NCBI GenBank assembly: GCA_015061035.1
Contig: SUXK01000005.1
Coordinates: 103,382-167,381, forward strand
Reading direction: 5' to 3'
DNA: 64,000 nucleotides
Origin: Bacteroidales bacterium
GTDB taxonomy: Bacteria > Bacteroidota > Bacteroidia > Bacteroidales > G3-4614
Below are positions 8,597 to 17,470 of the stretch, piece after piece; the first letter of the stretch is position 1; every line of letters begins with the position of its first letter. The notes under the pieces were generated by a model. The model was given only the letters and a program-made list of their open reading frames with translations. It ran no database searches and had not been told where the DNA came from. The position numbers and the translations under genes are program-made.

Positions 8597-10357
8597 ATGA
8601 AAAAATTACTATTACCATTAGCACTATTAGGATTGTTTGCGTGTAGTACAAAACAGGTTGAGGAGATAACATATGATACACCATATCCCTTAACAAGTTA
8701 TGAGGAGTTAGAAGATACAAAACCTGTTGATGAGGAGGCTTGGAGCAACCTCTCGGAGAGTTTTAACCTCACTTGGGCAGATAAGGATATTCACTATTCA
8801 TACAAAAATGTTCCTGACGTGGTTATTTGCACCGATACTGCAATTACTGTATGGCGTGGAGAGAGGGTAGGAGCGTTGGCTCTTATCTACACAACAGAGG
8901 AGATAAAAGATGTGGAGTTGAAAATATCAGAGATTGATGGTGTTGAAGGCAGTACCTCTGCAAATTTTGTAACTTATGTTATGACCGATGGCTTCAATGC
9001 TGATGGAAACGGAACATGCGGACATCGCCCTGATCACTCAATTTACGACAGTTCTATGGTTGCTGATGTGATTGATAACCAAAAGATAAGAGATTTAAAA
9101 CCTCGTAAAGTTCGCCCCGTATGGTGTACTTTTGAGGTGCCAATGGATATTGAGGCAGGTGCCTACAATGTAACTCTTAAAGTAAAAGAGGGGTGGAAAA
9201 CATTGGGTAAACTCAATGCAGAGATTAAGGTATTGGATAGGTCGTTACCAGCACCCAAAGATTACGTGTTCCATTTAGATTTGTGGCAACAACCCTATTC
9301 AGTTTCGCGTTATTATAATGTGGAGAAGTGGAGTAAAGAGCATTTTGAGGCAATGCGTCCAATGATGAAAGCTCTTGCCCGAGCAGGACAAAAGGTTATA
9401 TCAACCGAGATAATATATGAGCCTTGGGGCGATCAATCGCACGACAAATTTGACCCGATGATTGAGACAACTCTTAAAACCGATGGCACTTGGGCATACG
9501 ACTACACCATCTTTGACCGTTGGGTTGAGTTTATGATGGAGTGTGGTATTGATAAAGAGATTAAATGTTTCTCAATGGTGCCATGGGATATGAACTTCCG
9601 TTACTTGGATGAGGCAACAGGAGAGTACAAATTCTTTCATGCAAAAACATCAGATGCTGAGTATCGTGAGTTTTGGACTCCTCTATTGCAATCGCTTGCA
9701 CAACACCTAAAAGAGAAGGGGTGGTACGAAAAGACCTCAATATGTATGGACGAGCGTGAGTTGAGTGCAATGCTTGATGCCTATAACCTGTTACAAGAGG
9801 TTGTGCCCGGAATGAAGATGTCTCTTGCAGGAAACTATCATGCCGAGTTGGTTGACCTGCTATACGACTTTACAGTGCAATATGAGCAATACTTCACAAA
9901 AGAGGAGTTGGAGCGCCGCAAAGCAAACGGACAGGTAACGCTCTACTATACAAGTTGTGCAACAACCTATCCTAACTCATATACTTTCTCATCACCTGCA
10001 GAGTCAACATGTATGCCACTACACGCAGTACAAGCAGGATTTGGCGGATTCTTGCGTTGGGCATACAACAACTGGGGCGAAGATCCATTACGTGATACAC
10101 GCTACCGCCTATGGGGTGCAGGAGACTCATTCCTGATATACCCCGGATTCCGCAGTTCGGTACGCTTTGAACGTTTTGTTGAGGGTGTGCAGGATGCCGA
10201 GAAGATAAGAATCTTACGTGAGGAGTATGCTGCAAATGGAAACAGCGAGGCGTTAGCCGAGTTGGAAGAGAAGATAAATACCTTTGCTGAAGGTGAGATG
10301 AATGCCGAGAATGCTGGATGCAAAGTAAAGGCTCTTGAAACAATATTAAACCGATAA
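8597..10357 (+). CDS. GH123/DUF4091-type glycoside hydrolase lipoprotein
   Basis: A 586-residue putative cell-surface or periplasmic glycosidase. A lipoprotein signal ends at the lipobox cysteine Cys16 (LGLFAC). A beta-sandwich-like N-terminal part (to about 230) is followed by a TIM-barrel-like part and a C-terminal DUF4091 signature (GGFLRWAYNNWGEDP and FERFVEGVQDAEKIR). The adjacent Asp385-Glu386 in ICMDERE fits the Asp-Glu catalytic pair of GH123 beta-N-acetylgalactosaminidases, which act by substrate-assisted catalysis. Family membership is probable; the substrate is not proven. The next gene begins 10 bp later, so they are likely cotranscribed. Confidence 0.8.
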   Translation: MKKLLLPLALLGLFACSTKQVEEITYDTPYPLTSYEELEDTKPVDEEAWSNLSESFNLTWADKDIHYSYKNVPDVVICTDTAITVWRGERVGALALIYTTEEIKDVELKISEIDGVEGSTSANFVTYVMTDGFNADGNGTCGHRPDHSIYDSSMVADVIDNQKIRDLKPRKVRPVWCTFEVPMDIEAGAYNVTLKVKEGWKTLGKLNAEIKVLDRSLPAPKDYVFHLDLWQQPYSVSRYYNVEKWSKEHFEAMRPMMKALARAGQKVISTEIIYEPWGDQSHDKFDPMIETTLKTDGTWAYDYTIFDRWVEFMMECGIDKEIKCFSMVPWDMNFRYLDEATGEYKFFHAKTSDAEYREFWTPLLQSLAQHLKEKGWYEKTSICMDERELSAMLDAYNLLQEVVPGMKMSLAGNYHAELVDLLYDFTVQYEQYFTKEELERRKANGQVTLYYTSCATTYPNSYTFSSPAESTCMPLHAVQAGFGGFLRWAYNNWGEDPLRDTRYRLWGAGDSFLIYPGFRSSVRFERFVEGVQDAEKIRILREEYAANGNSEALAELEEKINTFAEGEMNAENAGCKVKALETILNR

Positions 10358-10367
10358 ACTTGATACT

Positions 10368-11312
10368 ATGAACAGAATATGTAGCCTTTTTGGAATAAAA
10401 TACCCTATCATTGCAGGAGGTATGGTGTGGTGTAGCGGCTGGAGATTGGCTGCTGCAGTGAGCAATGCAGGAGGATTGGGATTGATTGGTGCAGGGTCGA
10501 TGCACCCCGAAACTCTCAGAGAGCATATTCAAAAATGTAAAGCGGCAACCACCAAACCCTTTGGTGTAAATATTCCACTAATGTACCCTCAGATAGAGGA
10601 GATAATGCAGATAGTAGTGGAGGAGGGTGTAAAGATAGTCTTTACATCGGCAGGTAGTCCAAAGAAATGGACCGACTATCTACACCAGAACGGAGCGGTT
10701 GTGGCACACGTAGTATCATCGGCACTCTTTGCCAAGAAGTGTGAGGATGCTGGTGTTGATGCAGTAGTTGCCGAAGGATTTGAGGCAGGAGGCCACAACG
10801 GACGCGAAGAGACTACAACCCTATGTTTAATTCCTTCGGTACGCAGAGCAACCACCCTTCCGCTTATAGCAGCAGGAGGAGTGGCGACAGGTAGCGGAAT
10901 GGCTGCAACCTTCTCGCTTGGAGCAGAGGGTGTGCAGATAGGAACACGCTTTGCTATGACGGAGGAGAGTTCGGCAAGTGAAGAGTTTAAAACTCTTTGC
11001 CGAGGCTTAAACGAGGGAGATACCAAACTGATGCTAAAACAGCTCGCTCCAACACGACTAATCAAAAACAACTTCTACAAACAGGTTGAGGAGGCTGAGT
11101 TGAGCGGAGCATCTGTTGAAGAGTTAAAAGAGTTGTTGGGTAAGGGACGTGCCAAAAAAGGAATATTTGAGGGCGACCTCGAGGAGGGCGAATTGGAGAT
11201 TGGACAAGTTGCATCCTTAATCTCGGAACCTGAAACAGCACAACAAGCGGTAGAAGATATTGTAACCGAGTTTAACGAAACAATAAAAAGAGTATCTGAG
11301 GTAATGTTTTAG
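10368..11312 (+). CDS. Nitronate monooxygenase / FabK-like flavoprotein
   Basis: A 314-residue FMN-dependent TIM-barrel enzyme. Visible features are the N-terminal FGIKYPIIAGGM, the catalytic-type His143 in EGFEAGGHNGR, and the FMN phosphate-binding stretches PLIAAGGVATG and GAEGVQIGTRF. The family includes nitronate monooxygenases and the enoyl-ACP reductase FabK, and sequence alone does not separate them well here. The gene follows the glycosidase lipoprotein by 10 bp but shows no obvious functional tie to it. It is followed by a bidirectional terminator. Confidence 0.8.
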   Translation: MNRICSLFGIKYPIIAGGMVWCSGWRLAAAVSNAGGLGLIGAGSMHPETLREHIQKCKAATTKPFGVNIPLMYPQIEEIMQIVVEEGVKIVFTSAGSPKKWTDYLHQNGAVVAHVVSSALFAKKCEDAGVDAVVAEGFEAGGHNGREETTTLCLIPSVRRATTLPLIAAGGVATGSGMAATFSLGAEGVQIGTRFAMTEESSASEEFKTLCRGLNEGDTKLMLKQLAPTRLIKNNFYKQVEEAELSGASVEELKELLGKGRAKKGIFEGDLEEGELEIGQVASLISEPETAQQAVEDIVTEFNETIKRVSEVMF

Positions 11313-11326
11313 TTACCCCTTCGGGT

Positions 11327-11347
11327 AGTTGGTTAGTTTTTAGTTGT
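11327..11347 (-). repeat. Dispersed 21-bp repeat, reverse copy
   Basis: These 21 bp are the exact reverse complement of 29210-29230 (core ACTAAAAACTAACC). Both copies lie in intergenic DNA next to a copy of the palindromic element at 11447-11471 and 29170-29194. Confidence 0.8.
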
Positions 11348-11390
11348 CGGTTTTGTAAACTCCACCTCCCTTTGGGTAGTTGTTAGATAA

Positions 11391-11420
11391 AAAGAGTGTG
11401 TCTTGCAAGGCACACTCTTT
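11391..11420. terminator. Bidirectional terminator between FabK-like gene and purB
   Basis: AAAGAGTGTG (11391-11400) pairs with CACACTCTTT (11411-11420). On the minus strand a run of T residues follows, which suits purB; the plus side serves the nitronate monooxygenase-like gene. Confidence 0.75.
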
Positions 11421-11446
11421 TGCATATATTAAATTATCAAAGCAAG

Positions 11447-11471
11447 TTCAACAAACGAATGTTTGTTAACT
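11447..11471. repeat. Dispersed palindromic 25-bp repeat, copy 1
   Basis: A 25-bp sequence containing AACAAAC-GAAT-GTTTGTT, a 7-bp inverted repeat around a 4-nt loop. An identical 25 bp occurs at 29170-29194. It sits just downstream of the purB stop codon. Confidence 0.85.
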
Positions 11472-11476
11472 GATAA

Positions 11477-12823
11477 CTACATACCAGTATAGTTCATAGG
11501 TGTAATTTTGCGAAGTTCTGCTTTAATCTCCTCGCTAACGTTAAGGGTGTCAATGAACTCGCTGATAGAGTTTGCATCAACAACAGAGTTTTTGCGAGTA
11601 AGAGCCTTCAATGCTTCGTATGGTTTTGGATAACCCTCTCGGCGAAGAATTGTTTGGATAGCCTCAGCACAAACGTTCCACATATTGTTAAGGTCGGCAG
11701 CAATAGCCTCTTCGTTAAGAAGAAGTTTTCCTAATCCTTTCATGGTTGAAGCAATAGCAATCATCATATGTCCCATAGGAACGCCAACGTTACGAAGAAC
11801 AGTAGAGTCTGTTAGGTCGCGTTGAAGGCGTGAGATAGGCAATTTTGTTGCAAGGTGGTCAAGAATTGCATTTGCAATACCCAAGTTACCCTCTGAGTTT
11901 TCAAAGTCGATAGGATTAACCTTGTGAGGCATAGCAGATGAACCAACCTCTCCTGCTTTGATTTTTTGTTTAAAATACTCCATTGAGATATATTGCCAGA
12001 AGTCTTTGTCCAAGTCCATTAAAATGGTGTTTATGCGGCGCATACCATCAAAAAGGGCAGCAAGGTTGTCGTAGTTTGAGATTTGAGTAGTCCACTCCTC
12101 TCGCTCAATGCCCAAGTTCTTAGATAGGAAGTTGTTGGCAAACTCTCTCCAGTTGTACTCAGGATATGCAACGTGGTGAGCGTTAAAGTTTCCTGTGGCG
12201 CCACCAAATTTACCGCTGATAGGAGTGTTTTTAAGGATATTCAACTGTTTCTCCAAACGATATACAAACACCATCATCTCTTTACCTAAACGAGTAGGAG
12301 AAGCGGGTTGACCATGAGTTTTTGCAAGCATAGGAATATCTTTCCACTCTTCAGCAAAAGTGCGACACTTCTCAATCAACTCCTCAATGGCGGGGTAATA
12401 AACATTAGTTAAAGCCTCTTTGATTGATACAGGAATAGAGGTGTTGTTTATATCTTGCGAAGTCAAACCAAAGTGGATAAACTCTTTGTAAGCATCCAAT
12501 CCGCCAATAGCATCGAATTTCTCTTTAATGAAATACTCAACTGCTTTAACATCGTGGTTAGTGACACTCTCAATCTCTTTAACGTGTTTAGCGTCCTCTT
12601 CGGTAAAGCATTTGTATATGCTTCTTAAAGCAGGGTATATATCTGAAGTGATACCTTCCATTTGAGGAAGTTTAATCTCTGCCAAAGCAATAAAATACTC
12701 AATCTCAACATAAACGCGATAGCGAATAAGTGCATACTCCGAGAAGTAGTCTGCCAACATCGAAGTCTTAGAGTTGTAGCGTCCGTCAATAGGTGAAACC
12801 GCTGTAAGTGGTGAAAATTCCAT
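11477..12823 (-). CDS. purB: Adenylosuccinate lyase
   Basis: PurB splits SAICAR to AICAR and adenylosuccinate to AMP in purine synthesis, releasing fumarate each time. The 448-residue protein begins with the typical SPIDGRY (about 10-16) and has the fumarase/aspartase superfamily signature GSSAMPHKVNP with His300. Length and sequence style fit the E. coli-type PurB. The gene appears monocistronic, with TATCTTCG at 12861-12868 on the minus strand as a likely -7 box and the terminator at 11391-11420. Confidence 0.97.
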   Translation of the reverse strand: MEFSPLTAVSPIDGRYNSKTSMLADYFSEYALIRYRVYVEIEYFIALAEIKLPQMEGITSDIYPALRSIYKCFTEEDAKHVKEIESVTNHDVKAVEYFIKEKFDAIGGLDAYKEFIHFGLTSQDINNTSIPVSIKEALTNVYYPAIEELIEKCRTFAEEWKDIPMLAKTHGQPASPTRLGKEMMVFVYRLEKQLNILKNTPISGKFGGATGNFNAHHVAYPEYNWREFANNFLSKNLGIEREEWTTQISNYDNLAALFDGMRRINTILMDLDKDFWQYISMEYFKQKIKAGEVGSSAMPHKVNPIDFENSEGNLGIANAILDHLATKLPISRLQRDLTDSTVLRNVGVPMGHMMIAIASTMKGLGKLLLNEEAIAADLNNMWNVCAEAIQTILRREGYPKPYEALKALTRKNSVVDANSISEFIDTLNVSEEIKAELRKITPMNYTGM

Positions 12824-12860
12824 ATCTTTTAAAATTATATATAGTTTCTGAATAATAGTG

Positions 12861-12868
12861 CGAAGATA
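12861..12868 (-). promoter_or_regulatory. Likely -7 box for purB
   Basis: The minus strand reads TATCTTCG, one base from the TAnnTTTG consensus, about 38 nt before the purB start codon. No clear -33 element was found. Confidence 0.4.
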
Positions 12869-12957
12869 ATAATTTTTTTGCGTACTATCCCCCTTTGTGA
12901 GTGATATATTTAGAATTGAGTAAAAAGATAATGGGGAGTGAATATATGAAAATAAAA

Positions 12958-12983
12958 AAGCACTTGTTTTTTGACAAGTGCTT
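12958..12983 (-). terminator. Terminator of tRNA-Val
   Basis: AAGCACTTGT (12958-12967) pairs perfectly with ACAAGTGCTT (12974-12983). On the minus strand the hairpin is followed by a T-rich run and starts 11 nt after the tRNA 3' end. Confidence 0.75.
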
Positions 12984-12994
12984 TATCCTTTTTG

Positions 12995-13069
12995 TGGGCG
13001 TTGACGGATTCGAACCGCCGACCCTCTGCTTGTAAGGCAGATGCTCTAAACCAGCTGAGCTAAACGCCC
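12995..13069 (-). tRNA. tRNA-Val (anticodon UAC)
   Basis: Reading the minus strand from 13069, the acceptor stem GGGCGTT pairs with AACGCCC and the discriminator base is A. The D arm is present, the anticodon stem TCTGC/GCAGA encloses the loop CTTACAA (anticodon TAC), and the T loop is GTTCGAATC. The CCA end is not encoded. A consensus promoter lies upstream and a hairpin terminator downstream, so it is a single-gene unit between purB and fumarase. Confidence 0.96.
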
Positions 13070-13100
13070 TTTTTGAGAGGTTTGTTTCTCAATTGCGATG

Positions 13101-13132
13101 CAAAGGTAATGCTCTTTTTTATATCTACCAAA
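13101..13132 (-). promoter_or_regulatory. Promoter of tRNA-Val
   Basis: On the minus strand, TTTG (13129-13132) and TACCTTTG (13101-13108) are separated by 20 nt. The tRNA 5' end is about 31 nt downstream of the -7 box. Confidence 0.65.
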
Positions 13133-13236
13133 TTTTTAGCAAACTTTTTTTGAAAAAAATATCGCAGAAAATCTTTAAATTTTATTATGTCTTAAATATC
13201 AAGTGGTTGTGGAACGTGTGAAGAATAGAATAAAAA

Positions 13237-13263
13237 TAGGAGTAGAATAAAATTCCACTCCTA
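13237..13263 (-). terminator. Terminator of the fumarase gene
   Basis: TAGGAGT (13237-13243) pairs with ACTCCTA (13257-13263), with an inner GAAT/ATTC helix. A short T run follows on the minus strand. Confidence 0.6.
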
Positions 13264-13282
13264 ATAAAATATATGGTTTGTC

Positions 13283-14926
13283 TTATTTGCAACCACCAAG
13301 GCAAAGAGGTTTAATCTGTTTAAAGAAGTCGTTGCCTTTATCATCAACAAGGATAAATGCTGGGAAATCTTCAACCTCAATTTTCCAGATAGCCTCCATA
13401 CCCAACTCGGGATACTCTACGCACTCAACGCTCTTAATGTTGTTTTGTGCAAGAATTGCAGCAGGTCCACCAATGCTTCCAAGATAGAAACCTCCATGTT
13501 TGTGGCAAGCATCAGTGACTTGTTGGCTACGGTTTCCTTTTGCAATCATAATCATTGAACCTCCGTTTGCTTGGAATAGGTCAACGTATGAGTCCATACG
13601 TCCTGCTGTTGTAGGTCCAAATGAGCCTGAAGGCATTCCTTTAGGAGTTTTAGCAGGTCCTGCATAGTAGATTGGATGATCTTTGATATATTGAGGCAAA
13701 CCTTCGCCGTTGTCGATACGCTCTTTGAGTTTAGCGTGAGCAATATCTCTACCAACAATGATTGTTCCGTTCAATGATAGACGAGTAGAAACTGGGTATT
13801 TGCTCAACTCTGCAAGAACTTCGTTCATTGGACGGTTAAGGTTGATTTTTACTGCATCGCCTTCGCCCGCTTGACGTAACTCTTCGGGAATAAGATTATC
13901 CGGTTGGTCGTCCATCTTCTCAATCCAGATACCATCTTTATTGATTTTTGCTTTAATGTTACGGTCTGCCGAGCATGATACTCCTAATCCAACAGGGCAA
14001 CTTGCTCCGTGGCGAGACATACGGATAATTCTGATATCGTGAGCAAAATATTTACCTCCAAATTGAGCGCCAATACCTGCCTCTTGTGCAGCCTTCAAAA
14101 CTTGTTTCTCCAACTCAACATCGCGGAATGAACGTCCTAACTCATTTCCCGTAGTAGGAAGAGTATCAAGATATTTAGCCGAAGCAAGTTTAACAGTCTT
14201 AAGGTTAGTCTCTGCCGAAGTTCCTCCAATTACAAAGGCAATGTGGTATGGAGGACATGCAGCAGTACCCAAAGTCTTCATCTTTTCAACTAAGAACTTA
14301 ACTAATGAATCGGGGTTAAGCAAAGCCTTAGTCTCTTGGTAAAGATAAGTTTTGTTAGCCGAGCCACCACCTTTAGCCATAAATAAGAATTTATACTCAT
14401 CGCCATCAATAGCGTAAAGGTCTATTTGAGCAGGAAGGTTGCAACCGGTGTTTACCTCTTTGTACATATCTAAAGGGGCATTTTGTGAGTAACGCAAATT
14501 CTCTTCGGTATATGTTTGATAGATACCTTTCGAAAGAGCCTCAGCATCGCCACCACCAGTGTAGATATTCTCTCCCTTTTTACCCATTACAATAGCGGTA
14601 CCAGTATCTTGGCAAACTGGAAGTTGTCCTTTTGCAGCAACCTCAGCATTACGTAACATTGTTAAAGCTACATATTTGTCGTTCTCACTTGCTTCGGGGT
14701 CTGAAAGAATTTTTGCCACCATTTCGTTATGCTCTCTGCGTAATAAAAACGAAACGTCACGCATTGCCGCTTTTGCCAAAGCAGTTAATCCCTCAGGCTC
14801 AACACAAACAATTTTTCTGTCTCCAAACTCTTTAACGCTTACATAATCTTTTGTAAGCAAATAATACTCAGTGTTATCCTTACCCATCTCAAAGGGGTCT
14901 TGATACTTAAATGGTTCTGTTGCCAT
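13283..14926 (-). CDS. fumA: Fumarate hydratase, class I
   Basis: This enzyme interconverts fumarate and malate using an oxygen-sensitive [4Fe-4S] cluster. The 547 residues contain the N-terminal alpha domain, with Cys105 in [10 protein letters not shown] matching the first cluster ligand of E. coli FumA, and the C-terminal beta domain with the [12 protein letters not shown] stretch. The ATG at 14926 was preferred to an in-frame upstream start at 15064 because the extra 46 codons lie over the promoter-bearing repeat and are not part of the family. In gut Bacteroidales this step belongs to the reductive branch that makes succinate. Confidence 0.95.
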   Translation of the reverse strand: MATEPFKYQDPFEMGKDNTEYYLLTKDYVSVKEFGDRKIVCVEPEGLTALAKAAMRDVSFLLRREHNEMVAKILSDPEASENDKYVALTMLRNAEVAAKGQLPVCQDTGTAIVMGKKGENIYTGGGDAEALSKGIYQTYTEENLRYSQNAPLDMYKEVNTGCNLPAQIDLYAIDGDEYKFLFMAKGGGSANKTYLYQETKALLNPDSLVKFLVEKMKTLGTAACPPYHIAFVIGGTSAETNLKTVKLASAKYLDTLPTTGNELGRSFRDVELEKQVLKAAQEAGIGAQFGGKYFAHDIRIIRMSRHGASCPVGLGVSCSADRNIKAKINKDGIWIEKMDDQPDNLIPEELRQAGEGDAVKINLNRPMNEVLAELSKYPVSTRLSLNGTIIVGRDIAHAKLKERIDNGEGLPQYIKDHPIYYAGPAKTPKGMPSGSFGPTTAGRMDSYVDLFQANGGSMIMIAKGNRSQQVTDACHKHGGFYLGSIGGPAAILAQNNIKSVECVEYPELGMEAIWKIEVEDFPAFILVDDKGNDFFKQIKPLCLGGCK

Positions 14927-14970
14927 ATCGTTTAGTTTAAAAAATAGATCATATAAAAAAAGATTCTCTA

Positions 14971-15068
14971 TCTTTTGCGAAGATAATAAAACCGAGAGCA
15001 GAGCCAAACTTGTTTGGGTTATGCCGAGGTGTTGCCTATTTTCGCAGAAGTTTGTCTTCTGCAAAATT
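14971..15068 (-). repeat. Promoter-bearing dispersed repeat, copy A (upstream of fumarase)
   Basis: About 97 bp, similar over its whole length to 25051-25147 (roughly 85% by eye). Read on the minus strand it holds a GCAGAAG/CTTCTGC hairpin, GAAAATAGG, CACCTCGGCATA, a CAAG-TTT block, CTCTGCTCTCGG and a final TATCTTCG. TTTG (15005-15008) and TATCTTCG (14978-14985) are 19 nt apart and form a plausible promoter for the fumarase gene. Confidence 0.85.
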
Positions 15069-15397
15069 AATAAAATAGGTTATTTAAAACAATAGCAAAA
15101 ATAGATATTAATATTTTATAAAATAAACTCTTCAAAATATAGGTTTTATATTGATGTAGAGTGCTAAAGATAATAACTGCCTCTTTGTATAAAGGTGGTG
15201 AGCCAAAATTGACAAACTATGGTGTTGTTTTAAATATTAGGAGTTAGTCATCTGCCTATGTATGCCCTCCGTTGTGCAGTGTACTGTATTGCGGATACTT
15301 CAGTAGGAATTGAGATGAGAGTCAATTTTATTTGCTTTGTAAATACTTTGTCTGCATTTTGTCCAAATTTAAACGTCTTGTGTATTATAAATTTTTA
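15069..15397. other. Intergenic region without recognised gene
   Basis: This AT-rich stretch lies between the promoter repeat of the fumarase gene and the S1 terminator. A 69-codon plus-strand frame from 15258 runs through the S1 terminator and has no recognisable protein features. No structural RNA was recognised. Confidence 0.5.
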
Positions 15398-15407
15398 CAA
15401 AAAAAAA

Positions 15408-15439
15408 GAAGCTGTGCCAAAACATTTTGACACAGCTTC
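15408..15439 (-). terminator. Terminator of rpsA
   Basis: GAAGCTGTG (15408-15416) pairs with CACAGCTTC (15431-15439), with a further CAAAA/TTTTG helix inside. On the minus strand an uninterrupted T run follows the hairpin. Confidence 0.85.
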
Positions 15440-15467
15440 ACGCATTATAAAGATTTTTTTTGCTTAA

Positions 15468-17246
15468 TTATTTTTTAGAAGCATCAAGTTTCTCTTTCAA
15501 TGCTGCAAGTTCCTCGATGTCTCCAAGAGTTGATTTCTCAACTGTAGGCATTGCTGCTGCAGTCTCTTCTGCTGCTTTTTTAGCTGCTTTTTTAGCTGCT
15601 GCTGCCTCTTTCTTAGCCTCATCTTCGAAAATTCTGCTGTGTGAAAGAATGATACGTTTAGCCTCTTTGTTGAACTCTATAACTTTGAAGTTAAGTTTCT
15701 CGTTAACTTGTGCTTGAGTTCCGTCCTCTTTTACTAAGTGTTTAGGAGTAGCAAATCCTTCAACACCATATTGAAGAGCGATTACAGCACCTTTGTCAAG
15801 AAGTTCAGTGATTGTTCCTTCGTGTATTGAATCAACAGTGAATACTGTCTCAAATACGTCCCAAGGATTCTCCTCAAGTTGTTTGTGTCCAAGGCTTAGA
15901 CGGCGGTTCTCTTTGTCTATTTCAAGAACTTGAACCTCTATCTCTGAACCAATTTGAGTGAATTCTGATGGGTGTTTGATTTTCTTAGTCCATGAAAGGT
16001 CAGAGATGTGGATTAATCCGTCAATTCCCTCTTCAATCTCTACGAATACACCAAAGTTTGTGAAGTTGCGAACTTTTGCTGTGTGTTTAGTTCCAACTGC
16101 ATATTTTGTATCAACGTTTTCCCATGGATCTGCTTTAAGTTGTTTGATACCTAAAGACATTTTACGCTCTTCGCGGCTTAATGTAAGGATAACTGCCTCT
16201 ACATCGTCACCAACTTTCATGAAGTCTTGTGCGCTGCGTAGGTGTTGTGACCATGACATTTCTGATACGTGGATTAGACCCTCAACGCCGGGAGCGATTT
16301 CGATGAATGCACCGTAGTCAGCCATAACAACAACTTTTCCTGATACTTTGTCACCAACTTTAAGGTCTGCATCAAGAGCATCCCATGGGTGAGGAGTAAG
16401 TTGTTTAAGACCAAGAGCAATACGTTTTTTGTCATCATCAAAGTCAAGGATAACAACGTTGATTTTCTCATCGTTTTTAACGATTTCCTCTGGGTGAGTT
16501 ACGCGACCCCAAGAAAGGTCTGTGATGTGGATAAGACCGTCAACTCCTCCAAGGTCGATAAATACTCCGTATGAAGTGATGTTTTTAACGATACCCTCAA
16601 GAACTTGACCTTTTTCAAGTTTAGAGATGATGTCTTTCTTTTGTTGCTCAAGTTCAGCCTCGATAAGTGCTTTGTGTGAAACAACAACGTTACGGAACTC
16701 TTGGTTGATTTTAACAACTTTGAACTCCATGGTTTTTCCTACGAACATATCGTAGTCACGAATAGGTCTGATGTCGATTTGTGATCCGGGAAGGAATGCC
16801 TCAATTCCGAATACGTCAACAATCATACCGCCTTTAGTACGGCATTTGATATAACCTTTTACTATCTCATTGCTTTCAAGAGCCTCATTAACACGATCCC
16901 AAGAGCGTGCTGCACGAGCCTTTTTGTGTGAAAGTAAAAGTTGTCCTTTTTTGTCTTCTTGGTTCTCTACAAAAACCTCTACTTTGTCACCCACTTTAAG
17001 TTCTGGGTTGTAGCGGAACTCGTTCATAGAGATGATACCATCTGATTTGTAGCCGATGTTTACAACTACTTCTCTTTTGTTCATTGATATAACAGTACCT
17101 TCTGTTACATCTTTGTCTTTTACGGTGTTGATGCTTTGGTCGTAGGCTTGCTCCAACTCCTCACGGCTTTTCTCGCCAAATGTCTCGCCTTTTTCATAGG
17201 CTTCCCAGTTGAAATCTTCAATGGGTTGTAATAATTCTTTTTCCAT
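15468..17246 (-). CDS. rpsA: 30S ribosomal protein S1
   Basis: S1 binds mRNA and aids its docking on the 30S subunit. The 592-residue protein carries six S1 RNA-binding repeats, seen as recurring GVFIDLGGVDGLIHITDLSW-like segments at about 215, 300, 385 and beyond. The C-terminal tail is rich in Lys, Ala and Glu (about 550-592). A -7 box TATCTTTG lies at 17306-17313 on the minus strand and a strong terminator follows. Length and domain count agree with Bacteroidetes S1. Confidence 0.97.
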   Translation of the reverse strand: MEKELLQPIEDFNWEAYEKGETFGEKSREELEQAYDQSINTVKDKDVTEGTVISMNKREVVVNIGYKSDGIISMNEFRYNPELKVGDKVEVFVENQEDKKGQLLLSHKKARAARSWDRVNEALESNEIVKGYIKCRTKGGMIVDVFGIEAFLPGSQIDIRPIRDYDMFVGKTMEFKVVKINQEFRNVVVSHKALIEAELEQQKKDIISKLEKGQVLEGIVKNITSYGVFIDLGGVDGLIHITDLSWGRVTHPEEIVKNDEKINVVILDFDDDKKRIALGLKQLTPHPWDALDADLKVGDKVSGKVVVMADYGAFIEIAPGVEGLIHVSEMSWSQHLRSAQDFMKVGDDVEAVILTLSREERKMSLGIKQLKADPWENVDTKYAVGTKHTAKVRNFTNFGVFVEIEEGIDGLIHISDLSWTKKIKHPSEFTQIGSEIEVQVLEIDKENRRLSLGHKQLEENPWDVFETVFTVDSIHEGTITELLDKGAVIALQYGVEGFATPKHLVKEDGTQAQVNEKLNFKVIEFNKEAKRIILSHSRIFEDEAKKEAAAAKKAAKKAAEETAAAMPTVEKSTLGDIEELAALKEKLDASKK

Positions 17247-17305
17247 TTTAATTTAATTGTTTAATAATTAATGGGTTAGACTTTATGTTGTCAAAAAAAT
17301 CGATG

Positions 17306-17313
17306 CAAAGATA
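17306..17313 (-). promoter_or_regulatory. -7 box of rpsA
   Basis: The minus strand reads TATCTTTG, an exact TAnnTTTG match, about 60 nt upstream of the start codon. Confidence 0.5.
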
Positions 17314-17414
17314 GTAAAATTTGCTCTATTCTCAAAGGTTTTTCCGCTCTTTTTAGTAATGAAAATCGCTAATAATTACTCTATTACATGGGAGGGGGAT
17401 GTCTTGATTAGGTT

Positions 17415-17459
17415 AATTAGTCCAATTAGTCTAATTAGTCCAATTGGTCTAATTAGTTT
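17415..17459. repeat. Five tandem 9-bp units downstream of lptD
   Basis: The 9-bp unit AATTAGTCY occurs five times, with changes only in the last two copies (AATTGGTCT, AATTAGTTT). The block lies between the lptD stop codon and the rpsA promoter region. Confidence 0.85.
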
Positions 17460-17470
17460 TTTTACTAAAA

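Noticed and set aside
9972-10532. 186-codon minus-strand frame
   Set aside because: It is antisense to the GH123-like and nitronate monooxygenase-like genes; composition is rich in Cys, His and Ser as expected from a reverse frame.
14927-15064. N-terminal extension of fumarase
   Set aside because: The extra 46 codons cover the promoter-bearing repeat and are absent from the family; the ATG at 14926 is better.
15258-15467. 69-codon plus-strand frame in the fumarase-rpsA gap
   Set aside because: It runs through the rpsA terminator and has no protein family features or ribosome-binding site.
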